In this document: positions 8,340-17,244 of the stretch, piece after piece
Layout of the letters: each line of letters starts with the position of its first letter
Numbering within the stretch: the first letter of the stretch is position 1
NCBI GenBank assembly: GCA_003522085.1
Contig: DPGI01000005.1
Span: 136,300 to 200,299, forward strand
DNA length: 64,000 bases
Source: Clostridiales bacterium
GTDB taxonomy: Bacteria; Bacillota; Clostridia; Christensenellales; UBA1242
Direction of reading: 5' to 3'
Notes under the pieces: model-generated
Database searches by the model: none
What the model was told of the DNA's origin: nothing
The model's input: only the letters and a program-made list of their open reading frames with translations
Program-made: the position numbers and the translations under genes

Positions 8340-10040
8340 TTAATAAACAATAATTTCGTCAAGTTTTTTTGAAAGGTTTTCCCATTTTACAAACATCTTT
8401 TCGCCAGTTTCTCGGATTGTGATTTCAACTTCGCCCCTTTCAAGTGTTTTAGGACTGATTACGATGCGCACTGGGATGCCCATAAGTTCGCTGTCTGTAA
8501 GTTTTGTTCCTGCAGATGCGGCTCTGTCATCATAAAGCACTTCAAAGTTTTCGGCTGTGAGTTTGTTGTAAAGCACTTCCGCCTTTTCTTTTACTTGTTC
8601 GTTTTCAATGTGGATTGGGCAAAGGTAAATGTGCCATGGTGCGATGCTCATTGGCCATACAAGACCTTTGTCGTCGCTTGACTCTTCTGCCACCGAAGCA
8701 AGACATCTGCCGATTCCGATTCCATAACAACCCATGATTGGGTTGATGCTTGATCCGTCAGGCATTGAAACTGTAAGTCCCATTGGAGCAGTGTATTTTG
8801 TTCCGAGTTGGAAGATGTTTCCAATTTCGATTCCGTGCTTAACTAAGAGTTTAGCACCGCAGATTGGGCATCTCTCGCCTTCTGAAACCTTTGAGATATC
8901 GACATATTTGCCAGGTTTTACATCTCTTGTCATCGATACGCCTATATAATGATAACCCTCTTTGTTTGCGCCAGTTACAAAACTTTCAAGCCCTTCAAGA
9001 GATTTATCAAAATAGATTTCAGCACCGTCAATGTGAAGGTCAACGCAGCCGATATTACCTTTGATAAGCCCTGTGCCTTCAAGGTCTTTCATGGCGATTT
9101 CAGCACCTACAAGGTTTTTAAGTTTTGCTTCGTTGATTTCCTTATCACCACGAAGAAAAGCGATTACAACCCTGTTTTCGTCGCCGATAACAGCATAGCA
9201 AACGGCTTTTGCTGTTTGATTTGGTTTTTTGTTTAAGTTTGAGCAAACTTCGTCGATTGTTTTTGCTGAACCTGTGAAAACTTCTTGCTTAACGCCGAAG
9301 ATATGGTCGTTTTCTTCCATAACAGAAGTTGCAACTTCGATGTTTGAGGCTTTGTCACAGTCTGGGCAAATTATGATTGTGTCTTCGCCGACGTCTGTGA
9401 GAAGTTGGAATTCATCGGCAACCTTGCCGCCCATCATTCCGCTGTCAGAGCGAACGGAAATGACTTTTTTCATGCCCATTCTGTGATAGCAACGAATGTA
9501 TGCGTCATAGGCTTTTTTATAAAACTGTTCCAAATCTTCTTGGCTTGTGTGAAAGGAATATGCGTCTTTCATTGTGAATTCTCTCACTCTTATAAGCCCT
9601 GCTCTTGCGCGTGCTTCGTCACGGAACTTTGTTTGGAATTGATAGATCATAAATGGAAGTTGGTCATAACTTTTTACATTGCCAAGTGCTGCGTGAACGG
9701 CTGCTTCTTCGTGTGTCATTCCAAGCACAAGGTCGTGGTTTGAACGATCTTTAAATCTGATCATTTCAGCGCCAACTGATGAATATCTTCCGCTTGCGTC
9801 CCAAACTTCACGTGGCATAACAACTGGAAACAAGCATTCTTGTCCGCCGATTGCATCCATTTCTTCCCTAACTATGCCCATGATTTTTTGTGCTACGCGC
9901 TGTGCTGGTGGAAGCAAAGTGTAGATGCCGTTTGCCATTTGTTTGATGTAGCCGGCACGTGTAAGATAGATATGACTCTTGCTTGTTGCGCCTGCTGGAG
10001 CATCTTTAAGACGTGTTCCTAAAAGTTTAGATATCCTCAT
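8340..10040 (-). CDS. proS: Prolyl-tRNA synthetase
   Basis: A class II synthetase that charges tRNA-Pro. The 566-residue length and the insertion between motifs 2 and 3 (about residues 225-405) identify the bacterial type with an editing domain that clears misacylated Ala-tRNA-Pro. Motif 2 is FRDEARARAGLIRVREF. Motif 3 is in GCYGIGIGRCLASV. The N-terminus RISKLLGTRLKDAPAGATSKSH is typical. Its start overlaps the end of xseB by 14 bp. In Bacillus proS sits beside polC; here it has joined the xse operon. Confidence 0.96.
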   Translation of the reverse strand: MRISKLLGTRLKDAPAGATSKSHIYLTRAGYIKQMANGIYTLLPPAQRVAQKIMGIVREEMDAIGGQECLFPVVMPREVWDASGRYSSVGAEMIRFKDRSNHDLVLGMTHEEAAVHAALGNVKSYDQLPFMIYQFQTKFRDEARARAGLIRVREFTMKDAYSFHTSQEDLEQFYKKAYDAYIRCYHRMGMKKVISVRSDSGMMGGKVADEFQLLTDVGEDTIIICPDCDKASNIEVATSVMEENDHIFGVKQEVFTGSAKTIDEVCSNLNKKPNQTAKAVCYAVIGDENRVVIAFLRGDKEINEAKLKNLVGAEIAMKDLEGTGLIKGNIGCVDLHIDGAEIYFDKSLEGLESFVTGANKEGYHYIGVSMTRDVKPGKYVDISKVSEGERCPICGAKLLVKHGIEIGNIFQLGTKYTAPMGLTVSMPDGSSINPIMGCYGIGIGRCLASVAEESSDDKGLVWPMSIAPWHIYLCPIHIENEQVKEKAEVLYNKLTAENFEVLYDDRAASAGTKLTDSELMGIPVRIVISPKTLERGEVEITIRETGEKMFVKWENLSKKLDEIIVY

Positions 10041-10242
10041 TGTTTTCCTCCATTTTCAATTTGCCAAGTTCGTCTTTGATTTCAAAGATTTTGCCCTTGA
10101 CAACTTTGACTTCATTATAGCAATATTTAATCAATTTCATGCCTTCTTCAAAAAGCGTTGTAGCCTCGGAAAGAGGCACACTTTCTGATGAAAGTTTTTC
10201 GATTATTTCACTCAATTTTTCTATAGCGTTTTCATATGTCAT
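10027..10242 (-). CDS. xseB: Exodeoxyribonuclease VII small subunit
   Basis: Small subunit of the single-strand-specific nuclease ExoVII. The protein has 71 residues, with the family pattern MTYENAIEKLSEIIEKLSSESVPLSEA followed by TTLFEEGMKLIKYC. It overlaps xseA by four bases (ATGA) and proS by 14, so translation is probably coupled along the operon. Confidence 0.94.
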   Translation of the reverse strand: MTYENAIEKLSEIIEKLSSESVPLSEATTLFEEGMKLIKYCYNEVKVVKGKIFEIKDELGKLKMEENNEDI

Positions 10243-11354
10243 TTTTTCACCTCTTTCGCCTCAGCGATTACACTTCCGTCATAGAATTTGATTTCTAGAC
10301 TCGATTTTAACACAACATTTTCTGCCTTGTCAACAACTTTGCCACCCTGCTCTATTTTTGCATAGCCGCGTTTTAAAACTGCCGTCGGGTCAAGTTTTGC
10401 CAGCGAATTTTCAAGCAAGCCAAGTTCGTAGTTTTTGTTTGTAAAAAATGAATCAATTTTGTTTTCAAAGGCGTTTTCGATTTTTTCAAGTTTTGAAATG
10501 TTGTTGTCGATAAATCTGTTGACAAGCAGTGCAAAACTTGATTTAAGCCCCATAAGCGCTTTGATTTGCGACGTTTTTTCTTTTGTCAACAACTCGGCCG
10601 CAGCCGATGGAGTTGGCGCGCGCAGGTCGCTTACAAAATCGATGATTGTAAAGTCAGTTTCGTGCCCGACTGCGCTCATAATATACTTTTGGCAATTATA
10701 TGTCGCTCTTGCCACTTTTTCGGTGTTGTATGCGGCAAGGTCTTCAAGCGAACCGCCTCCACGAGCAACCACGATTACATCAATTTCGTCGAAATTCGAC
10801 AATTTTTCTATCGCTTTTGCGATTTCATCTTCGGCGCCGTTGCCTTGAACTTTAACTGGATAAAGCGCGATGTTGATTGATGGATCACGACGGAAAGCGA
10901 CGTTTTGAATGTCGTGTATGACCGCGCCTTCTTTTGATGTGATGACGCCGATTGTTTTGATTGCACTTGGCATTGGCTTTTTGTGAGTGGGATCAAACAG
11001 CCCTTCACTTTCTAGTTTGTCTTTCATCATCAAAAATTGCTGATAAAGGTCGCCTTTGCCATTTTTTTCGATGCGGCTGACGTTAAACGAAAGTCTTCCG
11101 CCTTTGGCATAATAGTTTGGACTGCCTGTGACAGTAACCTTTTCGCCTTCTTTTATGTTTAAAAAAAGTGAGGGATAAAAACTTACGCATGAAATCATGC
11201 CACCCTCGTCTTTCAGCGAAAAATAAACCGAATTTCTTGCCGATGATAAACCAGAAACTTCCCCAACAATTTTTATATTGTGGAGAAGTTCTTCTGCATC
11301 AAAGATTTGTTTGATATATGTGTTATACTGCGAAACAGTAATTGCTTCAAACAT
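10239..11354 (-). CDS. xseA: Exodeoxyribonuclease VII large subunit
   Basis: Catalytic subunit of ExoVII, which degrades single-stranded DNA from both ends. It starts with an OB-fold (ITVSQYNTYIKQIFD, then IVGEVSGLSSARNSVYFSLKDE). The catalytic domain follows with GVITSKEGAVIHDI, VVARGGGSLEDLAAYN and SAVGHETDFTIIDFVSDLRAPTP. At 371 residues it is slightly shorter than the Bacillus enzyme, mostly in the C-terminal coiled coil. Its ATG directly follows the nusB stop. Confidence 0.96.
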   Translation of the reverse strand: MFEAITVSQYNTYIKQIFDAEELLHNIKIVGEVSGLSSARNSVYFSLKDEGGMISCVSFYPSLFLNIKEGEKVTVTGSPNYYAKGGRLSFNVSRIEKNGKGDLYQQFLMMKDKLESEGLFDPTHKKPMPSAIKTIGVITSKEGAVIHDIQNVAFRRDPSINIALYPVKVQGNGAEDEIAKAIEKLSNFDEIDVIVVARGGGSLEDLAAYNTEKVARATYNCQKYIMSAVGHETDFTIIDFVSDLRAPTPSAAAELLTKEKTSQIKALMGLKSSFALLVNRFIDNNISKLEKIENAFENKIDSFFTNKNYELGLLENSLAKLDPTAVLKRGYAKIEQGGKVVDKAENVVLKSSLEIKFYDGSVIAEAKEVKK

Positions 11355-11735
11355 CTATTTTCTTTCCTTTACTATTGTCGAAAGCACGCCGTTGATGAAT
11401 TTTGGCGCGTCTTCTGATGAATAAGCCTTTGCTATTTCGATTGTTTCGTTGATCACAACTGGCGCTGGTGTGCCACAATATTTCATTTCTGCCACTGCCA
11501 CATACATAAGCGCAAGGTCAATGCTGTGAACACGGTCAAGACTATATCCAACAAGGGCTTTTTCGATTTGCGAACGTATTTCGTCTTTATGAGCCTCAAA
11601 TTCGCCAAAAATTTGCTCAGCGAAAGGCTTGTCTTTATCTTTTATCTGCTCCCAAAGTTCGTCGTCAAAAGGCTGGGAATTAAAAAGCCTTTCAAACACG
11701 AGCGTGAAAGCGTGTATTCGTGAATCTCTTCTCAT
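11355..11735 (-). CDS. nusB: Transcription antitermination protein NusB
   Basis: NusB with NusE (S10) binds boxA and prevents premature termination in rRNA operons. The 126-residue helical protein begins MRRDSRIHAFTLVFERLF. It shows IDLALMYVAVAEMKY and PAPVVINETIEIAKAYSSEDAPKFINGVLS, which are strongly conserved. It lies two bases after the Asp23-family gene and abuts xseA, as in Bacillus (yqhY-nusB). Confidence 0.95.
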   Translation of the reverse strand: MRRDSRIHAFTLVFERLFNSQPFDDELWEQIKDKDKPFAEQIFGEFEAHKDEIRSQIEKALVGYSLDRVHSIDLALMYVAVAEMKYCGTPAPVVINETIEIAKAYSSEDAPKFINGVLSTIVKERK

Positions 11736-11737
11736 TA

Positions 11738-12109
11738 TTACATCCCTGTATCAATTCTTTCGCTGATAACATCCATAACATGAACGCTTATGTTTGAAGT
11801 TTTCATTTCAACCATGCTTGAAAGGTTGTTTTTGATGTTTTCTTGAATTCTGTATGCAAGGTCTGGCACAGATTCGCCAATGTAAACGTCAACATAAACG
11901 TCAACGTGCAATGTGCCGTTTTGTTCGAAAGCAATTTTTACGCCTTCATAGTCGCCTTTGGCAAACATCTTTTTATACCATGGAAGTGAAGAATTAGAAA
12001 GTCTAGCAACACCTTTTATTTCTTTTGTTGCAAGGCTCACGATTGAATAAAGAATATTTTTGTCGCAAGTGATTTTTCCATCTTCATTGTATTGCGTTTT
12101 CTCTGCCAT
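11738..12109 (-). CDS. yqhY: Asp23/Gls24 family protein (YqhY-type)
   Basis: The 123-residue protein matches the Asp23/Gls24 (DUF322) family. Signs are ILYSIVSLATKEIKGVARL, VKIAFEQNGTLHVDVYVDVYIGESVP and the C-terminal NISVHVMDVI. Members are linked to cell-envelope stress or, for YqhY, to fatty-acid (acetyl-CoA carboxylase) homeostasis. In Bacillus it follows accB-accC between spoIIIAH and nusB. Here accB and accC are missing from that gap. It is the first gene of yqhY-nusB-xseA-xseB-proS, with AGGAGAG before the ATG. Confidence 0.88.
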   Translation of the reverse strand: MAEKTQYNEDGKITCDKNILYSIVSLATKEIKGVARLSNSSLPWYKKMFAKGDYEGVKIAFEQNGTLHVDVYVDVYIGESVPDLAYRIQENIKNNLSSMVEMKTSNISVHVMDVISERIDTGM

Positions 12110-12130
12110 AATCTCTCCTATTTATCTAAG

Positions 12131-12159
12131 ATTTTAGCATATTTTTTTTGTTTTGTCCA
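12131..12159 (-). promoter_or_regulatory. Promoter of yqhY-nusB-xseAB-proS
   Basis: TGGACA (12159-12154), 17-nt spacer, TAAAAT (12136-12131) preceded by TGC. It sits about 25 bp upstream of the yqhY ATG. Confidence 0.65.
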
Positions 12160-12190
12160 ACTATTGAATATAATTATCAATTTATTTAAT

Positions 12191-12220
12191 AAAAAAACCT
12201 TTGTTTTTTTCAACAAAAGT
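12191..12220 (-). terminator. Terminator of the spoIIIA operon
   Basis: ACTTTTGTT-GAAAAA-AACAAAGGT (nine pairs, one wobble) then TTTTTTATT on the minus strand, about 70 bp after the spoIIIAH stop. Confidence 0.75.
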
Positions 12221-12288
12221 TTCTTGTATTTTAATTTATTCTTGTTTTTTGCACCCATGCCCTTTTGCAGGCAAAGAGTTGATCAAAC

Positions 12289-12762
12289 TTATTCAACAGG
12301 AATTATTTTGATGTTTTTAAGGTCGGTGCCAAGTTGCTCTTGAATAACTGCAACGATTTGGGCTACTTCTGGCTCGGTTAAGGTTGCGGCATCGACTAAA
12401 ACGTTGACATTTGCAGTTGACATTGTGATTACGCAGTCGTTGAAGCCAAGACCTTTGATAAGCCCTTCAACAACAAGTTCTTTATCCATTTGCGCGATAA
12501 GATTTTGTCTTGCTGAGTCAGCGTTTTTGATTGCTTCTTCGCTTGATGATGGACTTTCAGCGATTGCTTGATAATACAAGAGTTCTTGATCGCGGCGCGA
12601 TTCGCGGTCTTGTCTGTATGAGGCAAAATAACTTGCCGTTGTTGTTTGGGTTGGAACGTCGCCTTTCTTGACCGAATTGTTTAACATAACGTTCAAATAT
12701 CCTGTCACGCCAAGCAGCACGACCATAACGCCCAAGATGATGAATTTTGTTCTCTTTTTCAT
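12289..12762 (-). CDS. spoIIIAH: Stage III sporulation protein AH
   Basis: SpoIIIAH is the mother-cell membrane protein whose extracellular YscJ/FliF-like domain locks onto forespore SpoIIQ to form the engulfment channel. The protein of 157 residues has one N-terminal membrane helix (about residues 8-27), a charged linker rich in Gln/Glu/Arg (SYRQDRESRRDQELLYYQ), and a small alpha-beta domain ending KNIKIIPVE. It is last in the spoIIIA operon, 15 bp after spoIIIAG. Confidence 0.92.
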   Translation of the reverse strand: MKKRTKFIILGVMVVLLGVTGYLNVMLNNSVKKGDVPTQTTTASYFASYRQDRESRRDQELLYYQAIAESPSSSEEAIKNADSARQNLIAQMDKELVVEGLIKGLGFNDCVITMSTANVNVLVDAATLTEPEVAQIVAVIQEQLGTDLKNIKIIPVE

Positions 12763-12777
12763 AATAGACTCCTTTTT

Positions 12778-13311
12778 TTAGTTTGCTGTAAGGATTGTTA
12801 TATCGCTATTTGGCACGTCAACGACTGTTTGTATCGCTGTGACCAAATTGAGTTTGACTGTTGCGTCGCTTGCTCCACTTGCACTGACGAGCACGCCTTG
12901 GATGGTTGGAAATATCTCTTTCACAACAACAGGTTGCCCGCCAACTAGCACGATTTCTTTGGTGGTTGTAGTTGTTCCGTTGGCGCTTTGTTTGACGACT
13001 TCTTCGGTGGCGTAAACGTATTCAAATCCGCTGCCGAGCGTCACCAGCACCTTTACTTTCCCAGCGCCTTTAACATTTGATAGAATGCCTTCAAGTTGGG
13101 TTTCAAGGTTGCGCGCATACTTATCTGCCGATGAAGACGCGGTTATGTTGCCTCCGCCATCGTCGCTTATTTGAGGCGAAGGTCGTATGAAGGCAAAATA
13201 ACACACAAGCACGATTGCTATCAATAGGATGGCCAGTCCTATTTGGGTTAAACGATTGTGTTTGATGCTTTCGCCTAGCGATTTTAATTTGGCAAGAAAT
13301 TTATCTTTCAA
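12778..13311 (-). CDS. spoIIIAG: Stage III sporulation protein AG
   Basis: SpoIIIAG forms the large ring of the feeding-tube channel in the mother-cell membrane. I place the start at TTG 13311, with GGAGG six bases upstream, giving (M)KDKFLAKLKSLGES and 177 residues. An upstream ATG at 13389 would run deep into spoIIIAF. One membrane helix (about residues 22-42, LAILLIAIVLVCYFAF) precedes the ring-building domain. That domain includes GAGKVKVLVTLGSGFEYVYA and the pattern VLVSASGASDATVKLNL. It overlaps spoIIIAF by 11 bp. Confidence 0.9.
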   Translation of the reverse strand: MKDKFLAKLKSLGESIKHNRLTQIGLAILLIAIVLVCYFAFIRPSPQISDDGGGNITASSSADKYARNLETQLEGILSNVKGAGKVKVLVTLGSGFEYVYATEEVVKQSANGTTTTTKEIVLVGGQPVVVKEIFPTIQGVLVSASGASDATVKLNLVTAIQTVVDVPNSDITILTAN

Positions 13312-13801
13312 AATGCACCTCCGCCCTATCGACTTTTGCATGCGAAAGGATGATTGTGAAAATCTCCTCTTCGATGTCTGATATATCATTATGCTCGGCC
13401 TTGTCCAATATGACTAAATTTTCAAGTTCGACATAAATAGCCTTTATTTTAAATTGCGCCGATTTGTTTTCGCTTGAAACCGACACCACCACGCCTTCAT
13501 ATCCGTGATTTGTTATGTCGATTGATATCGCCTGCTGGACGGCTTCGGTTTTATAAACGTTTAACTGATAGATGTAGTCTTCTTGCAAGGTGTAATCTTG
13601 GGTTATTTCTAGATCGCTGTAAGAAAACTGTTTTCCGACAAGCGATGGCAGCGGCGCGATTATGACCAAGACGACGATAAAAGAAAAGATGCTGCGGATA
13701 TATTTGTTAAGCGTTCCTTCGGGCAGCAGCAGTTCGACCACCACTGACAGCGAAATAACTCCGGCAATCGACAATACCCATGATGAGATGGATGAAAACA
13801 T
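13301..13801 (-). CDS. spoIIIAF: Stage III sporulation protein AF
   Basis: SpoIIIAF is a small membrane protein of the SpoIIIA-SpoIIQ complex with two N-terminal helices and a soluble ring-building-like domain. The 166-residue product has hydrophobic segments at about residues 5-25 and 35-52. A domain of mixed strand and helix follows, ending VDRAEVHFER. It lies between spoIIIAE (12 bp) and spoIIIAG (overlap). Confidence 0.88.
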   Translation of the reverse strand: MFSSISSWVLSIAGVISLSVVVELLLPEGTLNKYIRSIFSFIVVLVIIAPLPSLVGKQFSYSDLEITQDYTLQEDYIYQLNVYKTEAVQQAISIDITNHGYEGVVVSVSSENKSAQFKIKAIYVELENLVILDKAEHNDISDIEEEIFTIILSHAKVDRAEVHFER

Positions 13802-13813
13802 TTTTCCCCTCCG

Positions 13814-15043
13814 TTAAATTATGTTTGCACTGCACATAACAAGTCCTGTAAGAATGACATACATAAAACTCACTGCAACTATCATTGAAATCAGCATTGT
13901 CATGCTTTTTGAAAGAGTTGAAACAAACGACGCGATTTTGCCATCTCCAAGTGGTTCGATTATTCCTGCCATAAGTTTGAGCGCAAGCATAAATATTACA
14001 AGTTGCATGATAGGTGCTAAGATTGTTCCTACAAGCAGCAGCAGCCCGCAAGCGCCCACTGCGTTTTTGATAAGGCTGGAAGAAGCCAGAATGATATAGA
14101 AGCCGTCACTTATATAACTGCCTACAATTGGCACATAACTTTTGATTGCAAATTTCGCAGTTTTGATTGAAAGTCCGTCGATTGAGCCGGCTGTTATGCC
14201 TTGGATTGAAGCAAAACCTATAAAGATTGTAAATACAAGTCCAATCACCCACTTAAACAGCGAATTGATAAACGAAATAAACTTGTCAAGTTTTACATTG
14301 TTTGAAAGGTTGCTTACAAGGCTCAGCACAACCGAAATCAAAAACAGCGGCATCAGAAAGATTGTAAAGATGTTTATAATTAAACTTGCCAAAAGCGCCA
14401 TAGCAGGCTGATAAACCGACACTGAAACCGATCCGCCCACTGCCGAAAGCATTGTAAGCAAAATTGGAAATACGGCGTCCATTTGCGCTTTAATTGAGCC
14501 AATAGTGCCCGTGGTGACTGTTATCATGCGCGTGATGACTGTAAAAATCAAAATTACCACTACGCCATAAGTTACAAAGTGGACAACAGAGCCGATTGAT
14601 TTGCCGCTAAAATTAGGTTTGAGATTTTGTATCATGCCGCCAAGTATAGAAACCGCAATGACAGTGGCAATTATAGGCAGAAACGAAAGAATGTTGTCAA
14701 AGATTAGATTGATAAGCGCTTCCCAGATGGACGTAGAGTCGTCCGCAAAGTCGCCGTTGATGATTGATGCAAGTTTTTCTAAAAAACTCTTTCCGCCAAA
14801 CAACCGCGCCGCTTGCTGAGTGTTGTCTAAAATCTTTTCAAGATCGCCCACGTCAAGGTCGTCAAGCGCGTCGGACGTGGTGTCTTCTAGTTGTTTTGTT
14901 AAATCGTCCGCTTCGTCTGCATAAACAATGCTTGCCTGCGTTTTAGTGGCTTGTGTGGTTTGAAAGGCTGCGCTGTTTTGTGGCAGAATTGGGGAAACAA
15001 GCAGCGCTGCAATAATGGCTAAAATTATTAGCGCCCTTTTCAT
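13814..15043 (-). CDS. spoIIIAE: Stage III sporulation protein AE
   Basis: SpoIIIAE is the polytopic membrane component of the SpoIIIA channel. The 409-residue protein begins with a signal-like helix (RALIILAIIAALLVSPILP). A soluble stretch DDLTKQLEDTTSDALDDLDV follows. About seven more hydrophobic segments come after FLEKLASIINGDF. The conserved KTAKFAIKSYVPIVGSYISDG is present. Its start overlaps the spoIIIAD stop by four bases. Confidence 0.93.
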   Translation of the reverse strand: MKRALIILAIIAALLVSPILPQNSAAFQTTQATKTQASIVYADEADDLTKQLEDTTSDALDDLDVGDLEKILDNTQQAARLFGGKSFLEKLASIINGDFADDSTSIWEALINLIFDNILSFLPIIATVIAVSILGGMIQNLKPNFSGKSIGSVVHFVTYGVVVILIFTVITRMITVTTGTIGSIKAQMDAVFPILLTMLSAVGGSVSVSVYQPAMALLASLIINIFTIFLMPLFLISVVLSLVSNLSNNVKLDKFISFINSLFKWVIGLVFTIFIGFASIQGITAGSIDGLSIKTAKFAIKSYVPIVGSYISDGFYIILASSSLIKNAVGACGLLLLVGTILAPIMQLVIFMLALKLMAGIIEPLGDGKIASFVSTLSKSMTMLISMIVAVSFMYVILTGLVMCSANII

Positions 15044-15432
15044 TGTGGCAACAACTCCATGACTATGCTTAATATGTTTGTGATTATTGGCAAGCTCATA
15101 ACAAGAATTACGATTTTGCCGCCAAGCAGAACTTTATCCCCAAGTGAAGAACTGCCGGCGTCAGCACATATGCTTGCTGAAAATTCGGTGAGATAGCCGA
15201 TTCCGATGATTTTAAAAACAAGCGAAAGCAGAGTGCCATTGACGCCAGTTTTGTTTGCTATGCCAGAGATTAGCGACAAGGCGGAGGCAATTGAAGAGAG
15301 CAAAAGCGCTAAAACGATGATTCCACCAACAAGAGTGATAATCATGGCAAAATCACTGCGCACCGGTTTGACGATGAGCGACGCTACCACTGTAATCAAA
15401 GCAATGCCAATGATTTTGAAAATGATATCCAA
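15040..15432 (-). CDS. spoIIIAD: Stage III sporulation protein AD
   Basis: A 130-residue membrane protein with about four hydrophobic helices. It shows the family segment FKIIGIGYLTEFSASICADAG and ends in KIVILVMSLPIITNILSIVMELLP. It is part of the SpoIIIA secretion-like complex in the mother-cell membrane. It follows spoIIIAC by 66 bp and overlaps spoIIIAE. Confidence 0.93.
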   Translation of the reverse strand: MDIIFKIIGIALITVVASLIVKPVRSDFAMIITLVGGIIVLALLLSSIASALSLISGIANKTGVNGTLLSLVFKIIGIGYLTEFSASICADAGSSSLGDKVLLGGKIVILVMSLPIITNILSIVMELLPQ

Positions 15433-15498
15433 TTTGTCCCCTTTTCTTTTCAGTAGACTTATATTATCAAAAACCGAACTTGCCAGCGTTTGTGCCCC

Positions 15499-15696
15499 TT
15501 AACCGAAATCAAACATGGTTTTTATTGTTCCAAACAAATCTCCAATCAGCGACAGCACCATTACTATTACAATAATAAGTCCGGCAAGTGTGGCGAATGT
15601 TCCGATTTCTTCTTTGCCGGTCTGTTTTAATATTTGTGTAACGACGGCGGTCAGCAGGCCAATAGCGGCGATTTTAAAAATTATTTCAACACCCAT
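15499..15696 (-). CDS. spoIIIAC: Stage III sporulation protein AC
   Basis: A 65-residue protein with two membrane helices joined by a short loop. The N-terminal half MGVEIIFKIAAIGLLTAVV and the loop LKQTGKEEIGTFATLAG are typical of SpoIIIAC. It is the smallest member of the operon, between spoIIIAB (9 bp) and spoIIIAD. Confidence 0.92.
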   Translation of the reverse strand: MGVEIIFKIAAIGLLTAVVTQILKQTGKEEIGTFATLAGLIIVIVMVLSLIGDLFGTIKTMFDFG

Positions 15697-15705
15697 TTTC
15701 GCCTC

Positions 15706-16200
15706 CTAAATCAAAATGACAACCATAAATAAACCTGCGATGATTCCGAGTTTGATGCAAAGTGAGCCATATTTTTTATTTTCGGTTGTGCATTTTGCCA
15801 AATTGTCATCAAAGCGTTTTAAGAAATTTTGTATCTCTTTTGTCTGTCCCGTCACGTCACTTCTGCCAAGGTTTTTAAAGAACAAATACACCATTTCTTT
15901 TTCATCATTTTTTAAAAATGTGCATTTTGCAAGAAGTTTGTTCATGTCAAGTTCGCCTTCGCTGTCGAGATAGGAAATAAAGTTTTTATCAACTTCAAAC
16001 AGGTTTTTTCGCGGTTTATCGTCAACCGACTCAATCAGTTTTTTAAGACGCTCACGCGAGAAATTGATTTCGACGTCGAGTTTTTGAGCAAGCATTATAA
16101 GAGCCGAATAAAATTGCACTCTCTTTTTAAATTTCATTGAAAAAAGATAGCCAACACCTGCGCACACGCAAAATAAAACGCCCATTATAATCCATTTCAT
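15706..16200 (-). CDS. spoIIIAB: Stage III sporulation protein AB
   Basis: SpoIIIAB resembles GspF-type platform proteins and is needed for SigG activity in the forespore. The 164-residue product has a membrane helix at each end (about residues 2-19 and 145-163). Between them is a helical domain with MLAQKLDVEINFSRERLKKLIES and a C-terminal YGSLCIKLGIIAGLFMVVILI-like end. It starts one base after spoIIIAA. Confidence 0.9.
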   Translation of the reverse strand: MKWIIMGVLFCVCAGVGYLFSMKFKKRVQFYSALIMLAQKLDVEINFSRERLKKLIESVDDKPRKNLFEVDKNFISYLDSEGELDMNKLLAKCTFLKNDEKEMVYLFFKNLGRSDVTGQTKEIQNFLKRFDDNLAKCTTENKKYGSLCIKLGIIAGLFMVVILI

Positions 16201-16201
16201 A

Positions 16202-17104
16202 TTACCACCTCATAATTCGTGAAAGATTTTCATCATAAATTCCTTCAAGTGTGCCAGGACCTTCTTTCATAGACAAAACGATGTAGCGGTCAAATATGCG
16301 CTCGTCGATGATGTCTTTAAAAGCAGTTTTTCTTGCAAAGTTGTCGATGTTGTCGCAGTGTGTTGATGCGATTATGCTGACGCCACAGTTGCAAGCGTAG
16401 CGCACTGCTTCTATGTCTTCCCACTCGCTGATTTCGTCGGTGACTATTATGTTTGGCGAAAGCGAACGAATGCCGTTTTCAAAGCCGTTTTTCTTGCTGG
16501 CAAAACTGATTATGTCGGCGTAATTTCCAAGACCTTTGCCGATGTTGAGTTCGCCACGCTCGTCCAAAACAAGTGTGTTGAATGCTAGATTTCGTTCGGA
16601 AAGTTGACAGACAAAATCACGCAAAAATGTCGTTTTCCCTGCCCCTGGTGGAGAAATGATAAGACTGTTTAGCACTTTGCCATTTTCAACCATGCTTGTG
16701 TAGGCTTTTAGCGAGCAATTTTTGACTTCGTGCGGGATGCGAATATTCAGCGACGAAAATTTGTTCATAGTTTTGACGATGCCGTTTTCTTCGATTACGT
16801 TGCCGCCGATGCCTATGCGCACGCCGTTGGGTGTGACGATATAACCCTTTTTGATTTGCTCGCCAACAGAATAAATAGAGCATTCGCTGGCGCGAAAAAT
16901 AATGTCTTCAATCATTGAAGTTGTGGCATAAAGTGCGTCCTTTAAATTGCGAGTTTTGCCGTCGTTTGACAGGAAAAACTTTTGCCCCGAAATGCACAAA
17001 ACTACTGGTTTTTCCGCGCGAAGACGTATTTCATTCACAAGCGAAAAGCCCACTTTGTTTTTAAGCGGAATAAATATTTTATCGGGCAAAATTCCATCTA
17101 ACAT
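16202..17104 (-). CDS. spoIIIAA: Stage III sporulation protein AA (ATPase)
   Basis: SpoIIIAA is the cytoplasmic secretion-type ATPase that may energise the SpoIIIA channel. The ATG at 17104 has TAAGGAGA six bases upstream and gives 300 residues beginning MLDGILPDKIF. A longer frame to 17200 adds a Phe-rich stretch translated from the efp terminator and is rejected. Walker A is SPPGAGKTTF and Walker B is NIIVTDEI. The conserved FRASECSIYS and GVRIGIGG are also present. It heads the eight-gene operon. I could not find a convincing SigE promoter upstream. Confidence 0.94.
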   Translation of the reverse strand: MLDGILPDKIFIPLKNKVGFSLVNEIRLRAEKPVVLCISGQKFFLSNDGKTRNLKDALYATTSMIEDIIFRASECSIYSVGEQIKKGYIVTPNGVRIGIGGNVIEENGIVKTMNKFSSLNIRIPHEVKNCSLKAYTSMVENGKVLNSLIISPPGAGKTTFLRDFVCQLSERNLAFNTLVLDERGELNIGKGLGNYADIISFASKKNGFENGIRSLSPNIIVTDEISEWEDIEAVRYACNCGVSIIASTHCDNIDNFARKTAFKDIIDERIFDRYIVLSMKEGPGTLEGIYDENLSRIMRW

Positions 17105-17185
17105 TGCTTTCTCCTTAAGCAAATTATATTTGTCCTTTTGCCACAGCATGAAGCGAAAAGAGAAGAAGTTTGACGAAAAAAAACA

Positions 17186-17223
17186 ACAAAAAAATAGCAA
17201 CCTTTTTTATAAGATTGCTATTT
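17186..17223 (-). terminator. Terminator downstream of efp
   Basis: AATAGCAATC-loop-GGTTGCTATT followed by TTTTTTTGTT on the minus strand, about 25 bp past the efp stop. It separates efp from the spoIIIA operon. Confidence 0.85.
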
Positions 17224-17244
17224 TCGTTTTAAAATTTAATTAAA

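Noticed and set aside
13312..13389. SpoIIIAG starting at 13389
   Set aside because: It would overlap spoIIIAF by nearly 90 bp with an unrelated basic sequence. TTG 13311 has GGAGG at proper spacing.
17105..17200. SigE promoter for spoIIIA and a longer SpoIIIAA
   Set aside because: No pair of boxes with acceptable match and spacing was found. The longer frame reads the efp terminator as a Phe-rich peptide.
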